From the NCBI GenBank assembly GCA_903886975.1, contig CAISOB010000049.1:1-40544 (forward strand): a DNA stretch of 40,544 nucleotides. The letters are read 5' to 3'. The notes below the pieces were generated by a model. The model did not search any database, was not told the origin of the DNA, and saw only the letters and a program-made list of their open reading frames with translations. Made by a program: the position numbers and the translations under genes. Shown here one piece after another: positions 15,908 to 25,126 of this stretch (position 1 is the first letter of the stretch; each line of letters opens with the position of its first letter). Origin of the DNA: an uncultured beta proteobacterium (lineage in GTDB: Bacteria; Pseudomonadota; Gammaproteobacteria; Burkholderiales; Rhodocyclaceae).

Positions 15908-18895
15908 TCAGGCAGGCAGCGGTGCAAACAGCGCGGCAATGTCGTCTTCGCCGAATTTGAGCGTAATGCTGCGATCCTCGGAGAGGATTCCGGCGGCGAG
16001 TTCGGCCTTGCGCTCCTGCAGGGCGAGAATCTTTTCCTCGATGCTGCCGGCGATGATCAGCTTGTAGACGAACACCGGCTTGTCCTGGCCGAGGCGGTGG
16101 GCCCGATCGGTGGCCTGGTTCTCGACGGCCGGATTCCACCACGGATCATAGTGGATCACCGTATCGGCGGCGGTGAGGTTGAGGCCGACGCCGCCGGCCT
16201 TGAGGCTGATCAGGAAGATCGGCACTTCGCCGGCCTGGAAGCGGCGCACCGGGGTTTCACGATCGACGGTGTCGCCGGTCAGCAGCAGGTAATCGAGGCC
16301 GGCATGCTTGAGCTCGGTGGCGATCAGCGCGAGCATGCTGGTAAATTGCGAAAAGAGCAGGATGCGCCGCCCCTCATCGACCTGCTCGGGCAACATGGTC
16401 ATCAGGAGATCAAGCTTGGCGCGCTCCTTGACACGCTGCGCCGAGACGGCCTTGACCAGGCGCGGATCGCAGCACACCTGGCGCAACTTGAGCAGGGCGT
16501 CGAGGATGACGATCTGGCTGCGTCCGAACCCCTTGCTCGCCACTTCCTCGCGCACCATCGCGTCCATCGCCGCGCGGATGGTCTCATACAGGTCGCGCTG
16601 GCTGCCGGCCAGTTCGACCTTGCGCACGATGATCGTCTTGGGCGGCAACTCGCGCGCGACTTCCTCTTTCTTGCGGCGCAGGATGAAGGGATGGATGCGC
16701 CGGGCGAGGAGATTTCGACGCGCCGCGTCGCCCTGCTTCTCGATCGGCGTGCGCCAGTATTTGGTGAACGTATTGCTGTCGCCGAGGAAGCCCGGCAGCA
16801 GGAAATCGAACTGGCTCCACAATTCGCCGAGATGGTTTTCCAGCGGCGTACCGGTCAGGCACAGGCGATGCCGCGCGTCGATCTTGCGCACGACTTCGGC
16901 GCCCTTGCTGCGCGCGTTCTTCACCGTCTGCGCTTCGTCGAGGATCAGCAGGTGGTAGCGGTACTGGGTCAAGGCGTGGGCGTCACGCCAGAGCAGCGGA
17001 TAGGTGGTCAGCACGACATCGTGCTGCGGAATCTGCGCAAAGCGGCTCTTGCGTTCGGCGCCATGCAGCGAAAGAATCGACAGGCTGGGCGCGAAGCGCG
17101 CCGCCTCGACCTTCCAGTTGAAAACGAGCGAGGTCGGCAGGACGATCAGCGCCGGGCGGTCGAGCCGGCCGGCTTCCTTTTCGAGCAAGAGGTGCGCGAG
17201 CGCCTGCGCGGTCTTGCCGAGGCCCATGTCGTCGGCCAGGATGCCGGACAGTTTCTGTTCGCGCAGAAACTGCAGCCAGGCCAGACCTTCCTTCTGGTAC
17301 GAGCGCAGCTCGAGGCCAAGGCCGGCCGGCGAAGCGACGTCGCCGATCGCTTGCGCCGCCGACAGCTGCTCGGCCAGCGCCAGCACGTCGCGCTGACCGC
17401 GGAATTGCCAGCGGCTGGTGTCGTTGAGTTCGGCCAGGCGCGGCGCATCGAATCGCGACAGGCGCAGCTTATCGCCGTCGACGAAGCCATCGAAGAGATC
17501 GATCAATGTCGCCGCGAGCGGCTTGAGCCGCCGGGCCGGAACACGGATGCGCACGTTGGCCGGCGTCCTGAGTTCGATCATTTCCTCGTCGGCGATCTGG
17601 TGCAGCAGCGGCAGGTCGAGCCAGCGCGCATCGCGCCGGAACAGCGAGGCCAGGAGCGGCGCCAGCGGCAAGCGCCGGCCCTCGACTATAATGCCCATGT
17701 CGAGGTCGAACCAGCCGTTTTCCGACTCGAGCAGCTCGGCTTCCCAGGCTTCGACTTCGAGCGCGTGGTGGCGGAAATCATCGTCGATGTCGACCTGCCA
17801 GCCGGCGGCGCGCAAGAGCGGCAGCGATTCCTGCATGAACGCCGGCCAGGACGATTCGTTGGCCAAGCCGTAGGCGTTGTCGGGCGGACTGCCGAAGGTG
17901 TGCAGCGCATAAGCCGGGACCTTCTGCAGCCCGATTTCGGCGAGGCGCTGCATGAACTTTTCTTCTTGATCGGCCCGGCGCAGGACGCAAACCGTCTCGC
18001 CATCGGGCAGTGTCGAGAACTCGCGAATGTCGTCCGGCTTGACCTCGGCGTCCTGATAGCGAAACACCGGCAGCGCGACGTCGAAGAAGCCGCTGTTGTA
18101 GCTGATCGCGTAATCGCGCCAGCTGCGGTTGCCATGGGTACCCAGCGTTTGCAGGCGCAGCACCGGCAGCGGGTCGGCTTCGATGCGACGCAGGCGGGCG
18201 CTCGCGTCGTTGGCCGGAATCGGCAATTCAGGCGCCAGTTCGCTCAGCGCCGCGGCGACCAGCTCGGCCTCTTTCTTCGACAGCGGCGGCAGGGAAAACA
18301 GGCGCTCAATCACCGCCGGATTGCCGAGGACTTCGAGCGGGCCGATACTGCCTTCGTCAAGGTCGATATACCACGGCGGATGCAGCGGGATGACCAGGCT
18401 GGCGGCCGGCACGGGCGTGAAACAAGGTCTTTGCCGCCCATTGGCGTCAACACGCCAGTTCACCGTCGCCGAGCGCGCGTCGGCCAGGAACAGCGGCGAG
18501 AAATCATTGGCCGGGCAGAGCCGGCCGGTTTGCGCCATGCGCTGCAGAATCTCGCCGCCGTGCGCCGGCCCGAGGCCGAATGCGCGCAATCCGACGTCAT
18601 GGCCACGCTCGGCCCAGAGCAGCCGCAGGATGCTCACATCGTCCTCGCCGACGAAAGGCGGCGGCTTGAGCAGCGCCCGGTCGATGCTCCACCACTCCTC
18701 GGCGCTGCCGGCATCGCGCCCCTTGCGAACAGTCACCCCGAAACCTGAACTGTCCGCCGTCCAGTGCAGGATATAAAACACCTGATTGCGGCTCGCCGAG
18801 GCCTTCGCCGACGTCTTGCTGACCGCCATCGACACGCGCCGCAACTCTTCTACCCAGGAAAGGACACCAGGATTGATGCGATCTTTTTCTTCCAA
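15908..18895 (-). CDS. SNF2/RapA-family ATP-dependent helicase, apparently lacking its N-terminal SWIM region
   Basis: A 995-residue SNF2-type DNA translocase. A poorly characterised N-terminal half (about residues 30-500) precedes the two RecA-like domains. Motif I is DDMGLGKT (about 555), motif II is DEAQ (about 652), motif III is LTGTPLENHLGELW (about 680), and motif VI is QATDRAHRLGQ (about 931). Related betaproteobacterial proteins usually carry an upstream SWIM zinc finger and are 100 or so residues longer. Here the frame begins at a TTG preceded by two in-frame stops and a CTC-containing segment (see findings). An ATG 22 codons further in is an alternative start. The role is probably in chromatin or transcription-complex remodelling and is not otherwise defined. 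Confidence 0.85.
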   Translation of the reverse strand: MEEKDRINPGVLSWVEELRRVSMAVSKTSAKASASRNQVFYILHWTADSSGFGVTVRKGRDAGSAEEWWSIDRALLKPPPFVGEDDVSILRLLWAERGHDVGLRAFGLGPAHGGEILQRMAQTGRLCPANDFSPLFLADARSATVNWRVDANGRQRPCFTPVPAASLVIPLHPPWYIDLDEGSIGPLEVLGNPAVIERLFSLPPLSKKEAELVAAALSELAPELPIPANDASARLRRIEADPLPVLRLQTLGTHGNRSWRDYAISYNSGFFDVALPVFRYQDAEVKPDDIREFSTLPDGETVCVLRRADQEEKFMQRLAEIGLQKVPAYALHTFGSPPDNAYGLANESSWPAFMQESLPLLRAAGWQVDIDDDFRHHALEVEAWEAELLESENGWFDLDMGIIVEGRRLPLAPLLASLFRRDARWLDLPLLHQIADEEMIELRTPANVRIRVPARRLKPLAATLIDLFDGFVDGDKLRLSRFDAPRLAELNDTSRWQFRGQRDVLALAEQLSAAQAIGDVASPAGLGLELRSYQKEGLAWLQFLREQKLSGILADDMGLGKTAQALAHLLLEKEAGRLDRPALIVLPTSLVFNWKVEAARFAPSLSILSLHGAERKSRFAQIPQHDVVLTTYPLLWRDAHALTQYRYHLLILDEAQTVKNARSKGAEVVRKIDARHRLCLTGTPLENHLGELWSQFDFLLPGFLGDSNTFTKYWRTPIEKQGDAARRNLLARRIHPFILRRKKEEVARELPPKTIIVRKVELAGSQRDLYETIRAAMDAMVREEVASKGFGRSQIVILDALLKLRQVCCDPRLVKAVSAQRVKERAKLDLLMTMLPEQVDEGRRILLFSQFTSMLALIATELKHAGLDYLLLTGDTVDRETPVRRFQAGEVPIFLISLKAGGVGLNLTAADTVIHYDPWWNPAVENQATDRAHRLGQDKPVFVYKLIIAGSIEEKILALQERKAELAAGILSEDRSITLKFGEDDIAALFAPLPA

Positions 18896-18969
18896 AAGCT
18901 CAGGAACCTTTGCCTAAAGATTAGCAGCAGCTCATCGTCTGCGCATCCTGCCGCAGGTGCACGCGGCGC

Positions 18970-19464
18970 TCAATCGCGATAGTTCCCGTGCTTGATCGGG
19001 AAGTCGATGATCGTTTTCTTGACCAGGGCGATGGCATCCTGCAGGACGTCGCGCTTGGCGCCGCTGACGCGCACCGCATCGCCCTGGATGGCGACCTGCA
19101 CCTTGAGCTTCGAGTCCTTGAGCAGCTTGACGATTTTCTTGGCCAATTCGCTCTCGATGCCGATCTTGATCTTCAGATCCTGCTTGACCTTGTCGCCCGA
19201 GACCTTCTGTATCGTCTGGTCGTCGAGGCGCTTCACGCAATCGGGTTCCTTCTTTTCCATCTCCGGATAAAGAATGTCCTTGATCTGCTTCAACTGGAAT
19301 TCCGAATCGGCGAACAGCGTGATGACCTTGTCCTTGTCGCTCAATTCGACCAGGGCGCTCGTTCCCTTGAAATCATGCCGGCCGATAATTTTTTTCCCGG
19401 TCACATCGATGGCGTTCTTCAGCGCCACCATGTCTACTTCAGAGGAAAAATCGAAAGATGGCAT
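18970..19464 (-). CDS. yajQ: YajQ-family cyclic di-GMP-binding protein
   Basis: A 164-residue protein covering the full YajQ family, starting MPSFDFSSEVDMVALKNAID, with GRHDFKGTSA (about 28-37), ITLFADSEFQLKQ (about 48-60), a KVKQDLKIKIGIESE block and the C-terminal GAKRDVLQDAI...DFPIKHGNYRD ending. A GGAGG site precedes the ATG. Members bind cyclic di-GMP and some act as transcriptional co-regulators. It is directly downstream of ppnP and its stop lies 74 nt before the start of the SNF2 gene on the same strand. The diguanylate cyclase in this window is one possible source of its ligand. Confidence 0.95.
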   Translation of the reverse strand: MPSFDFSSEVDMVALKNAIDVTGKKIIGRHDFKGTSALVELSDKDKVITLFADSEFQLKQIKDILYPEMEKKEPDCVKRLDDQTIQKVSGDKVKQDLKIKIGIESELAKKIVKLLKDSKLKVQVAIQGDAVRVSGAKRDVLQDAIALVKKTIIDFPIKHGNYRD

Positions 19465-19476
19465 CGGATCCTCCGC

Positions 19477-19788
19477 TTAACCGAAATGACAAACGTAATG
19501 GTAGGGCTCGTCACAGGCGATTTCGAACGACGAATTGCCCGGGATGTTGAATGACTGCCCCGCTTGGTAGCCGGTCCACTCGCTCTCGCCCGGCAGGCGG
19601 ACGCGGCAGCTGCCGCCGACCCCTTCCATGATTTCCGGCGCGCCGGTCTTGAACGTCAATGACGATGGAATTATAACGCCAATGGTCTTTTTGGTGCCGT
19701 CGGCAAACTGCACCGTATGGCTGACGCACTTGCCGTCGAAGTAGACATTGGCTTTCTTGACGACGCTCACTTGATCAAATTGCGACAT
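19477..19788 (-). CDS. ppnP: Pyrimidine/purine nucleoside phosphorylase PpnP (DUF1255)
   Basis: A 103-residue single-domain cupin-like protein. It begins [24 protein letters not shown] and contains [24 protein letters not shown] (about 42-65) and the [13 protein letters not shown] block (about 80-92), all typical of PpnP. The enzyme phosphorolyses a broad range of nucleosides. ATG 19788 was chosen because GGAG lies 9 nt upstream; a GTG 5 codons before would add a non-conserved extension. It is followed by yajQ after 12 nt and preceded by argG and a dispersed palindromic repeat. Confidence 0.92.
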   Translation of the reverse strand: MSQFDQVSVVKKANVYFDGKCVSHTVQFADGTKKTIGVIIPSSLTFKTGAPEIMEGVGGSCRVRLPGESEWTGYQAGQSFNIPGNSSFEIACDEPYHYVCHFG

Positions 19789-19836
19789 GTTCAGATTCTC
19801 CACGTTCTGTGACCCGGGAACGCGTCACTCGATTTC

Positions 19837-19897
19837 CGTCACACCGGCGCAAGCCGGTGTCCAGTGACTCTGGATTCCGGCTTGCGCCGGAATGACG
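19837..19897. repeat. Dispersed palindromic repeat (REP/MITE-like) between argG and ppnP
   Basis: A 61-bp near-perfect inverted repeat. Two 28-nt arms (19837-19864 and 19870-19897) match at 24 of 28 positions around a 5-nt loop. Each arm itself contains a CCGGCGCAAGCCGG hairpin, giving a nested structure. The layout resembles the dispersed intergenic palindromes common in betaproteobacterial genomes. It lies just downstream of the argG stop codon and may also act as a transcript 3' end. No second copy was seen in this window. Confidence 0.75.
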
Positions 19898-19919
19898 ACT
19901 CTCAAACCGACCGGCTCGC

Positions 19920-21149
<1,230 letters not shown>

Positions 21150-21165
21150 CTTTCAGACTCCACTT

Positions 21166-22095
21166 TCACAAATTCACACGGCCGAGGACCAGATACTCCA
21201 TCAGCGCTTTTTGTACATGCAACCGGTTCTCGGCCTCGTCCCAGACCAGGCTCTGCGCCCCGTCGATGACCTCGGCGGAGACTTCCTCGCCGCGGTGCGC
21301 CGGCAGGCAATGCAGGAAGATCGCCTGCGGCCGCGCGACGCGCATCATTTCGGCATCAACCTGCCAGTCGGCGAAATCGCGCAGCCGCTCCTCGTTCTCG
21401 GCTTCAAAGCCCATCGAGGTCCACACGTCGGTGGTGACGATGTCGGCGCCCTGCGCCGCGGCCATCGGGTCGGCGAACTGCTCGAAATGGCCGGTGCCCA
21501 GCAGGCCGGCACGCTCGATTTCGACCTCGTAACCCGGCGGCGTCGACACGCGAACGTGAAAATCGAGCACCTCGGCGGCTTGCAGCCAGGTGTTGCAGAC
21601 GTTGTTCGAATCGCCGATCCAGGCCACCGTCTTGCCCTGGATCGAGCCGCGCTGCTCGATGTAGGTGTAGATGTCGGCCATGATCTGGCACGGGTGGTAT
21701 TCGTTGGTCAGGCCGTTGATCACCGGCACGCGCGAGTTCGCCGCGAAACGCTCGACGATGTCCTGCTCGAAGGTGCGGATCATCACCACGTCGCTCATGC
21801 GCGAAATGACCTGCGCCGCGTCCTCGACCGGCTCGCCGCGGCCGAGCTGCGAGTCGCGGGTATTGAGATAGATCGCCGCCCCGCCGAGCTGCTGTATGCC
21901 GGCCTCGAAGGACAGGCGCGTGCGCGTGCTGGCTTTCTCGAAAATCATCACCAGCGTGCGGTCGGAGAGCGGCCAGTAGCGCTGGTAGGACTTGAACTGC
22001 GCCTTGATCGCCCGCGTGCGTTCGAACAGGTAATCGAACTCCTCGCGGCTGAAATCCTTGAACTGGAGAAAGTGCTTCAGCTCTGGTTTGCTCAT
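21166..22095 (-). CDS. argF: Ornithine carbamoyltransferase
   Basis: A 309-residue anabolic ornithine transcarbamylase converting ornithine and carbamoyl phosphate to citrulline. Diagnostic motifs are the carbamoyl phosphate loop STRTR (about residues 56-60), HPCQ (about 135), DVWTSMG (about 225) and the HCLPAHRGEEV ornithine loop (about 268-278). The gene lies between argD and argG, 12 nt after argD and 16 nt before argG, so the three are almost surely one operon. Confidence 0.97.
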   Translation of the reverse strand: MSKPELKHFLQFKDFSREEFDYLFERTRAIKAQFKSYQRYWPLSDRTLVMIFEKASTRTRLSFEAGIQQLGGAAIYLNTRDSQLGRGEPVEDAAQVISRMSDVVMIRTFEQDIVERFAANSRVPVINGLTNEYHPCQIMADIYTYIEQRGSIQGKTVAWIGDSNNVCNTWLQAAEVLDFHVRVSTPPGYEVEIERAGLLGTGHFEQFADPMAAAQGADIVTTDVWTSMGFEAENEERLRDFADWQVDAEMMRVARPQAIFLHCLPAHRGEEVSAEVIDGAQSLVWDEAENRLHVQKALMEYLVLGRVNL

Positions 22096-22107
22096 GGCCT
22101 ACCCCGA

Positions 22108-23280
22108 TCAGGCACCGAGAAAATCGCGGATCAGAACGGCAAGGCGGGCGACCAATTCCTGCCCCTCCTCGACGCTGAAGTTCAACGCCGGTAGCAAACG
22201 CACGACCTTGTCGGCGGTGACGTTGATCAGCAGGCCGCTGTCCAGCGCACGCGTGACGATTTCGCCGCATGGCCGATCGAGTTCGATGCCGATCATCAGG
22301 CCCTGGCCGCGGATGTCGACGACTCCGGAAACGCCCGCCAGGGCTTTCGCCAGGCCTTCGCGGATCAGCCGGCCGACGCGATCGGCGCTGGCGATCAACT
22401 GGTCTCTTTCCACCACCTCGATGGTGGTCAGCGCAGCGGTCGTCGCCAGCTGGTTGCCGCCGAAAGTCGAGCCGTGATTGCCCGGCTTGAACAGGCCGGC
22501 AGCCTTGCGCGCGGTAAGGCAGGCGCCGATCGGCACGCCGCCGGCGAGCCCCTTGGCCAGGGTCACCACATCGGGGTGAATTCCGGCGTGCTGGAAACCG
22601 AACCAGGTGCCGGTCCGCCCCATGCCGCACTGCACCTCGTCGCAAATCAACAGCCAGCCCTTCTCGTCGCACAAGGCGCGCAGGCCGCGCTGAAATTCGA
22701 TGTCGGCGATATGCACGCCGCCCTCGCCCTGAATGATTTCAACCATCACCGCAACGACGTTCTTGTTGTGCTCTGCGACGGCGGCGATAGCCGGCAGGTC
22801 GTTGTAGGGCACCCGCACGAAACCCGAAACGAGCGGCTCGAAGCCGGCTTGTGTCTTGCGGTTGCCGGTCGCCGAAAGGGTAGCCATGGTGCGTCCGTGG
22901 AAAGCCTTTTCCATGACGATGATCGCCGGGCTGTCGATCGACTGCTGGTGGCCATAGAAGCGCGCCAGCTTGATCGCTGCTTCGTTGGCCTCGCAACCCG
23001 AGTTGCAGAAAAAGACCTCGTCCATTCCCGCCAGGGCGGCCAGCTTGTCGGCCAGTTGCTCCTGCTGCGGAATGCGGTAGATATTCGAGCTGTGCAGCAA
23101 GCGCCCGGCCTGCGCGGCGATCGCCGCAACGAGTTCCGGATGATTGTGCCCGAGCGTCGACACGGCGATCCCGGCCAGCGCATCGAGATAGATCTTGCCC
23201 TCGCTGTCGGTCACCCAGCTGCCGTCGCCGTGGCTGAAAGCGACCGGCAGTCGGGCATAAGTATTCATTACATGAGACAT
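22108..23280 (-). CDS. argD: Acetylornithine aminotransferase
   Basis: A 390-residue class III PLP-dependent aminotransferase that converts N-acetylglutamate semialdehyde to N2-acetylornithine. The Schiff-base lysine lies in TLAKGLAGGVPIGA. CNSGCEANEAAIKLAR (about residues 97-112), AFHGRT (about 132), EIIQGEGGV (about 187) and CDEVQCGMGRTG (about 216) are typical. ATG 23280 is used because an AAGGGG site lies 7 nt upstream; the longer frame has an atypical basic start. It leads the argD-argF-argG set. Confidence 0.96.
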   Translation of the reverse strand: MSHVMNTYARLPVAFSHGDGSWVTDSEGKIYLDALAGIAVSTLGHNHPELVAAIAAQAGRLLHSSNIYRIPQQEQLADKLAALAGMDEVFFCNSGCEANEAAIKLARFYGHQQSIDSPAIIVMEKAFHGRTMATLSATGNRKTQAGFEPLVSGFVRVPYNDLPAIAAVAEHNKNVVAVMVEIIQGEGGVHIADIEFQRGLRALCDEKGWLLICDEVQCGMGRTGTWFGFQHAGIHPDVVTLAKGLAGGVPIGACLTARKAAGLFKPGNHGSTFGGNQLATTAALTTIEVVERDQLIASADRVGRLIREGLAKALAGVSGVVDIRGQGLMIGIELDRPCGEIVTRALDSGLLINVTADKVVRLLPALNFSVEEGQELVARLAVLIRDFLGA

Positions 23281-23313
23281 ATCCAACCCCTTGGGCAGGC
23301 CCTGAAACTGAAA

Positions 23314-23331
23314 CGGCGGCTTGCGCCGCCG
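23314..23331 (-). promoter_or_regulatory. GC hairpin in the argD leader
   Basis: A perfect 7-bp stem (CGGCGGC / GCCGCCG) with a 4-nt GCAA loop on the minus strand, about 34 nt before the argD start and followed by a T-rich stretch (TTTCAGTTT). It could be a weak attenuator or a stabilising leader hairpin. No leader peptide is evident. Confidence 0.35.
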
Positions 23332-23482
23332 CAATAATCACGCGTCATCGCCCCTTCGGCGCCGCCGGCAAATGCCCGAACGCCCACCGATACGGCAAGG
23401 GGTAGCATTTTAAGGGAAAAGCGGGAGCTTGTATATAAGCGGGAGAAGTCCTCGTGATGCGCGCGGCGCGTTACAATAAGCC

Positions 23483-24253
23483 ATGCGCATCGCGGTATTC
23501 AACCAGAAAGGCGGCGTCGGAAAAACGACAACGGCGCTCAATCTCGCTGCCGCCAGCGTTCGCGATGGTCGACAGCCGCTGTTGCTCGACCTCGATCCGC
23601 AGTGCCATCTTTCAGCCATCCATGGTTCGCCGCCGCAGAACTCGGAGCGCTCGCTGTTCGGTTTTTACCAGGGTATCCGCACGCTTGACGAGCTCGCCAT
23701 CGCGTGGGAGGGCCTCGGTCGGCTGGTCCCTTCGCATCAGCAACTGATCAAGGTCGATTCGATGTTCGGCAAGGGTCCGGGCATTTTGAACAAGCTGCGG
23801 CTCGGGCTCGACACCATCGACGCATCAATACCGGGCAACGCCGCGGAGACGACGCTGATCGACTGCTGCCCCTATGTCGGCGTTCTCGCGCTTAACGCCA
23901 TTTTTGCCTGCGACGTTCTGCTCATCCCGGTGTCGACCGATTTCTTGTCGCTGCAGGCGGCTGAACAGATGACGCGAACCCTGGCCATCCTCGAACCGGT
24001 GCTCAAACGGCGTGTAATGCGGCGCTATCTGCTGACACGCTATGATCGCCGCCGCAAGATGAGCGAAGACGTACAGAATCTGCTGCGGCAGCGCTATGAG
24101 GACGAAGTGTGCGCCACAATCATCGCGGAAAACGTGTCTGTCGCTGAAAGCCCGTCAAAGAAGCGGGACGTTTTCAGCCACAACGCCGCAAGCAGCGGCG
24201 CCAGAGATTATGCCGCGCTGTACGAGGAATTGCGGCAACTGAACTTCCTTTGA
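23483..24253 (+). CDS. ParA/Soj-family ATPase (orphan)
   Basis: A 256-residue ParA-type ATPase. The deviant Walker A motif KGGVGKTT follows MRIAVFNQ at residues 9-16, with a DLDPQ Walker A' (about 36) and a Walker B-like LIDCCP (about 127). These ATPases usually position DNA or protein cargo with a partner such as ParB or a cargo adaptor; no such gene lies next to it. It sits between the divergent argD operon and a small minus-strand gene near rpsT. No clear ribosome-binding site precedes the ATG, so translation may start leaderless or further in. Confidence 0.85.
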   Translation: MRIAVFNQKGGVGKTTTALNLAAASVRDGRQPLLLDLDPQCHLSAIHGSPPQNSERSLFGFYQGIRTLDELAIAWEGLGRLVPSHQQLIKVDSMFGKGPGILNKLRLGLDTIDASIPGNAAETTLIDCCPYVGVLALNAIFACDVLLIPVSTDFLSLQAAEQMTRTLAILEPVLKRRVMRRYLLTRYDRRRKMSEDVQNLLRQRYEDEVCATIIAENVSVAESPSKKRDVFSHNAASSGARDYAALYEELRQLNFL

Positions 24254-24270
24254 ACTCGCCCAACCGCCCG

Positions 24271-24522
24271 TTATTTCGCCGGCGCGATTGCGCGCGGCTC
24301 GGAGATCAGATCGACGACCTCTTCGTAGGAAACGGGGCCGCCGCGCGCGGCGGCCGGGGGCAGCAAGCGTTTCACTTCGAGGATCTCGCAGCCGAGGTAG
24401 ATCTGGCGCAGCTTGCGCTCGGCATCGAACTCGTCCTTGCCAAATATCAACAGGTTATCCACAGCCGCGCCACTGCGCGTACGGATTCGAAAACCGTATT
24501 TCGTCGTCGGAGGTAGCTGCAT
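24271..24522 (-). CDS. Conserved hypothetical protein, 83 aa
   Basis: An 83-residue protein with no recognised domain. It starts MQLPPTTKYGFRIRTRSG and has a middle region FGKDEFDAERKLRQIYLGCEILEVKRL that could form a small alpha/beta unit, then a flexible Ala/Pro-rich tail. A GAGG site lies 6 nt before the ATG. It converges with the ParA-like gene and its upstream DNA is rich in inverted repeats. The genuine start and ribosome-binding site support a real gene; function is unknown. Confidence 0.65.
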   Translation of the reverse strand: MQLPPTTKYGFRIRTRSGAAVDNLLIFGKDEFDAERKLRQIYLGCEILEVKRLLPPAAARGGPVSYEEVVDLISEPRAIAPAK

Positions 24523-24645
24523 AAATTACCTCGATATCAGATAGATGCGGGAACTATATTCAGTAAATTATCTGAAAATGAGCCAAGTGTCTATTTCTTT
24601 TAATTTCGTATTCCGACACCATTATGTCAGACACTTTTTAGCAGG

Positions 24646-24673
24646 CGAAAAAAACGGCGTCCGCGGACGCCGT
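24646..24673 (-). terminator. Rho-independent terminator of rpsT
   Basis: A 20-bp perfect palindrome (24654-24673) forms a GC-rich stem of about nine pairs, followed on the minus strand by a run of seven T. It starts 20 nt after the rpsT stop codon. Confidence 0.9.
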
Positions 24674-24692
24674 CTTTGACCAGCAAAAGTGA

Positions 24693-24959
24693 TCAGGCGG
24701 CCAAGGCCTTGATCTGACCAGAAAGCCGGCTTTTGTGACGCGAAGCCTTGTTCTTATGAACAATTTTCTTGTCGGAGATGCGATCGATCACCGAAACGGA
24801 TTCTTTGTAGATGCTTTGAGCAGCAGCCTTGTCGCCAGCGGCAATCGCCTTTTGCACGCGCTTTACGGCCGTGCGCAGAGTCGAGCGCAGGCTGGCGTTG
24901 TGGGCGCGTTGCTTGACGGCTTGGCGGGCGCGCTTGCGGGCTTGTGCGCTGTTGGCCAT
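24693..24959 (-). CDS. rpsT: 30S ribosomal protein S20
   Basis: An 88-residue very basic protein matching S20 throughout, from [27 protein letters not shown] to [19 protein letters not shown]. It binds 16S rRNA early in 30S assembly. It has its own sigma70-like promoter and a strong intrinsic terminator, and is divergent from murJ, the common betaproteobacterial arrangement. Confidence 0.98.
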   Translation of the reverse strand: MANSAQARKRARQAVKQRAHNASLRSTLRTAVKRVQKAIAAGDKAAAQSIYKESVSVIDRISDKKIVHKNKASRHKSRLSGQIKALAA

Positions 24960-25006
24960 GGATATCGGTTTCCTAAAAAAGCTGGTGCGTTAATCGAGAA
25001 CGCGCA

Positions 25007-25035
25007 ATTCTACAGAGTTAAATCGGCAGATGCAA
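25007..25035 (-). promoter_or_regulatory. sigma70-type promoter of rpsT
   Basis: On the minus strand TTGCAT (25035-25030) and TAGAAT (25012-25007) are separated by exactly 17 bp, matching the -35 and -10 consensus at 4/6 and 5/6. The -10 lies about 47 nt before the rpsT start codon. Confidence 0.75.
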
Positions 25036-25126
25036 GGCGTTCTTGCCCTGCGATCGGCCGTTTTGCCGGCCGGGACTTAAGGACTAAGATGTCGGCTCTC
25101 GCGCCCTGCGCTGCACAAGATCAACG

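Noticed and set aside
15638..18748. Very long plus-strand open frame (1036 codons) opposite the SNF2 gene
   Set aside because: It mirrors the SNF2 gene in the opposite strand, has an Arg/Gln/Asp-heavy composition typical of antisense frames in GC-rich DNA, and shows no domain or ribosome-binding site.
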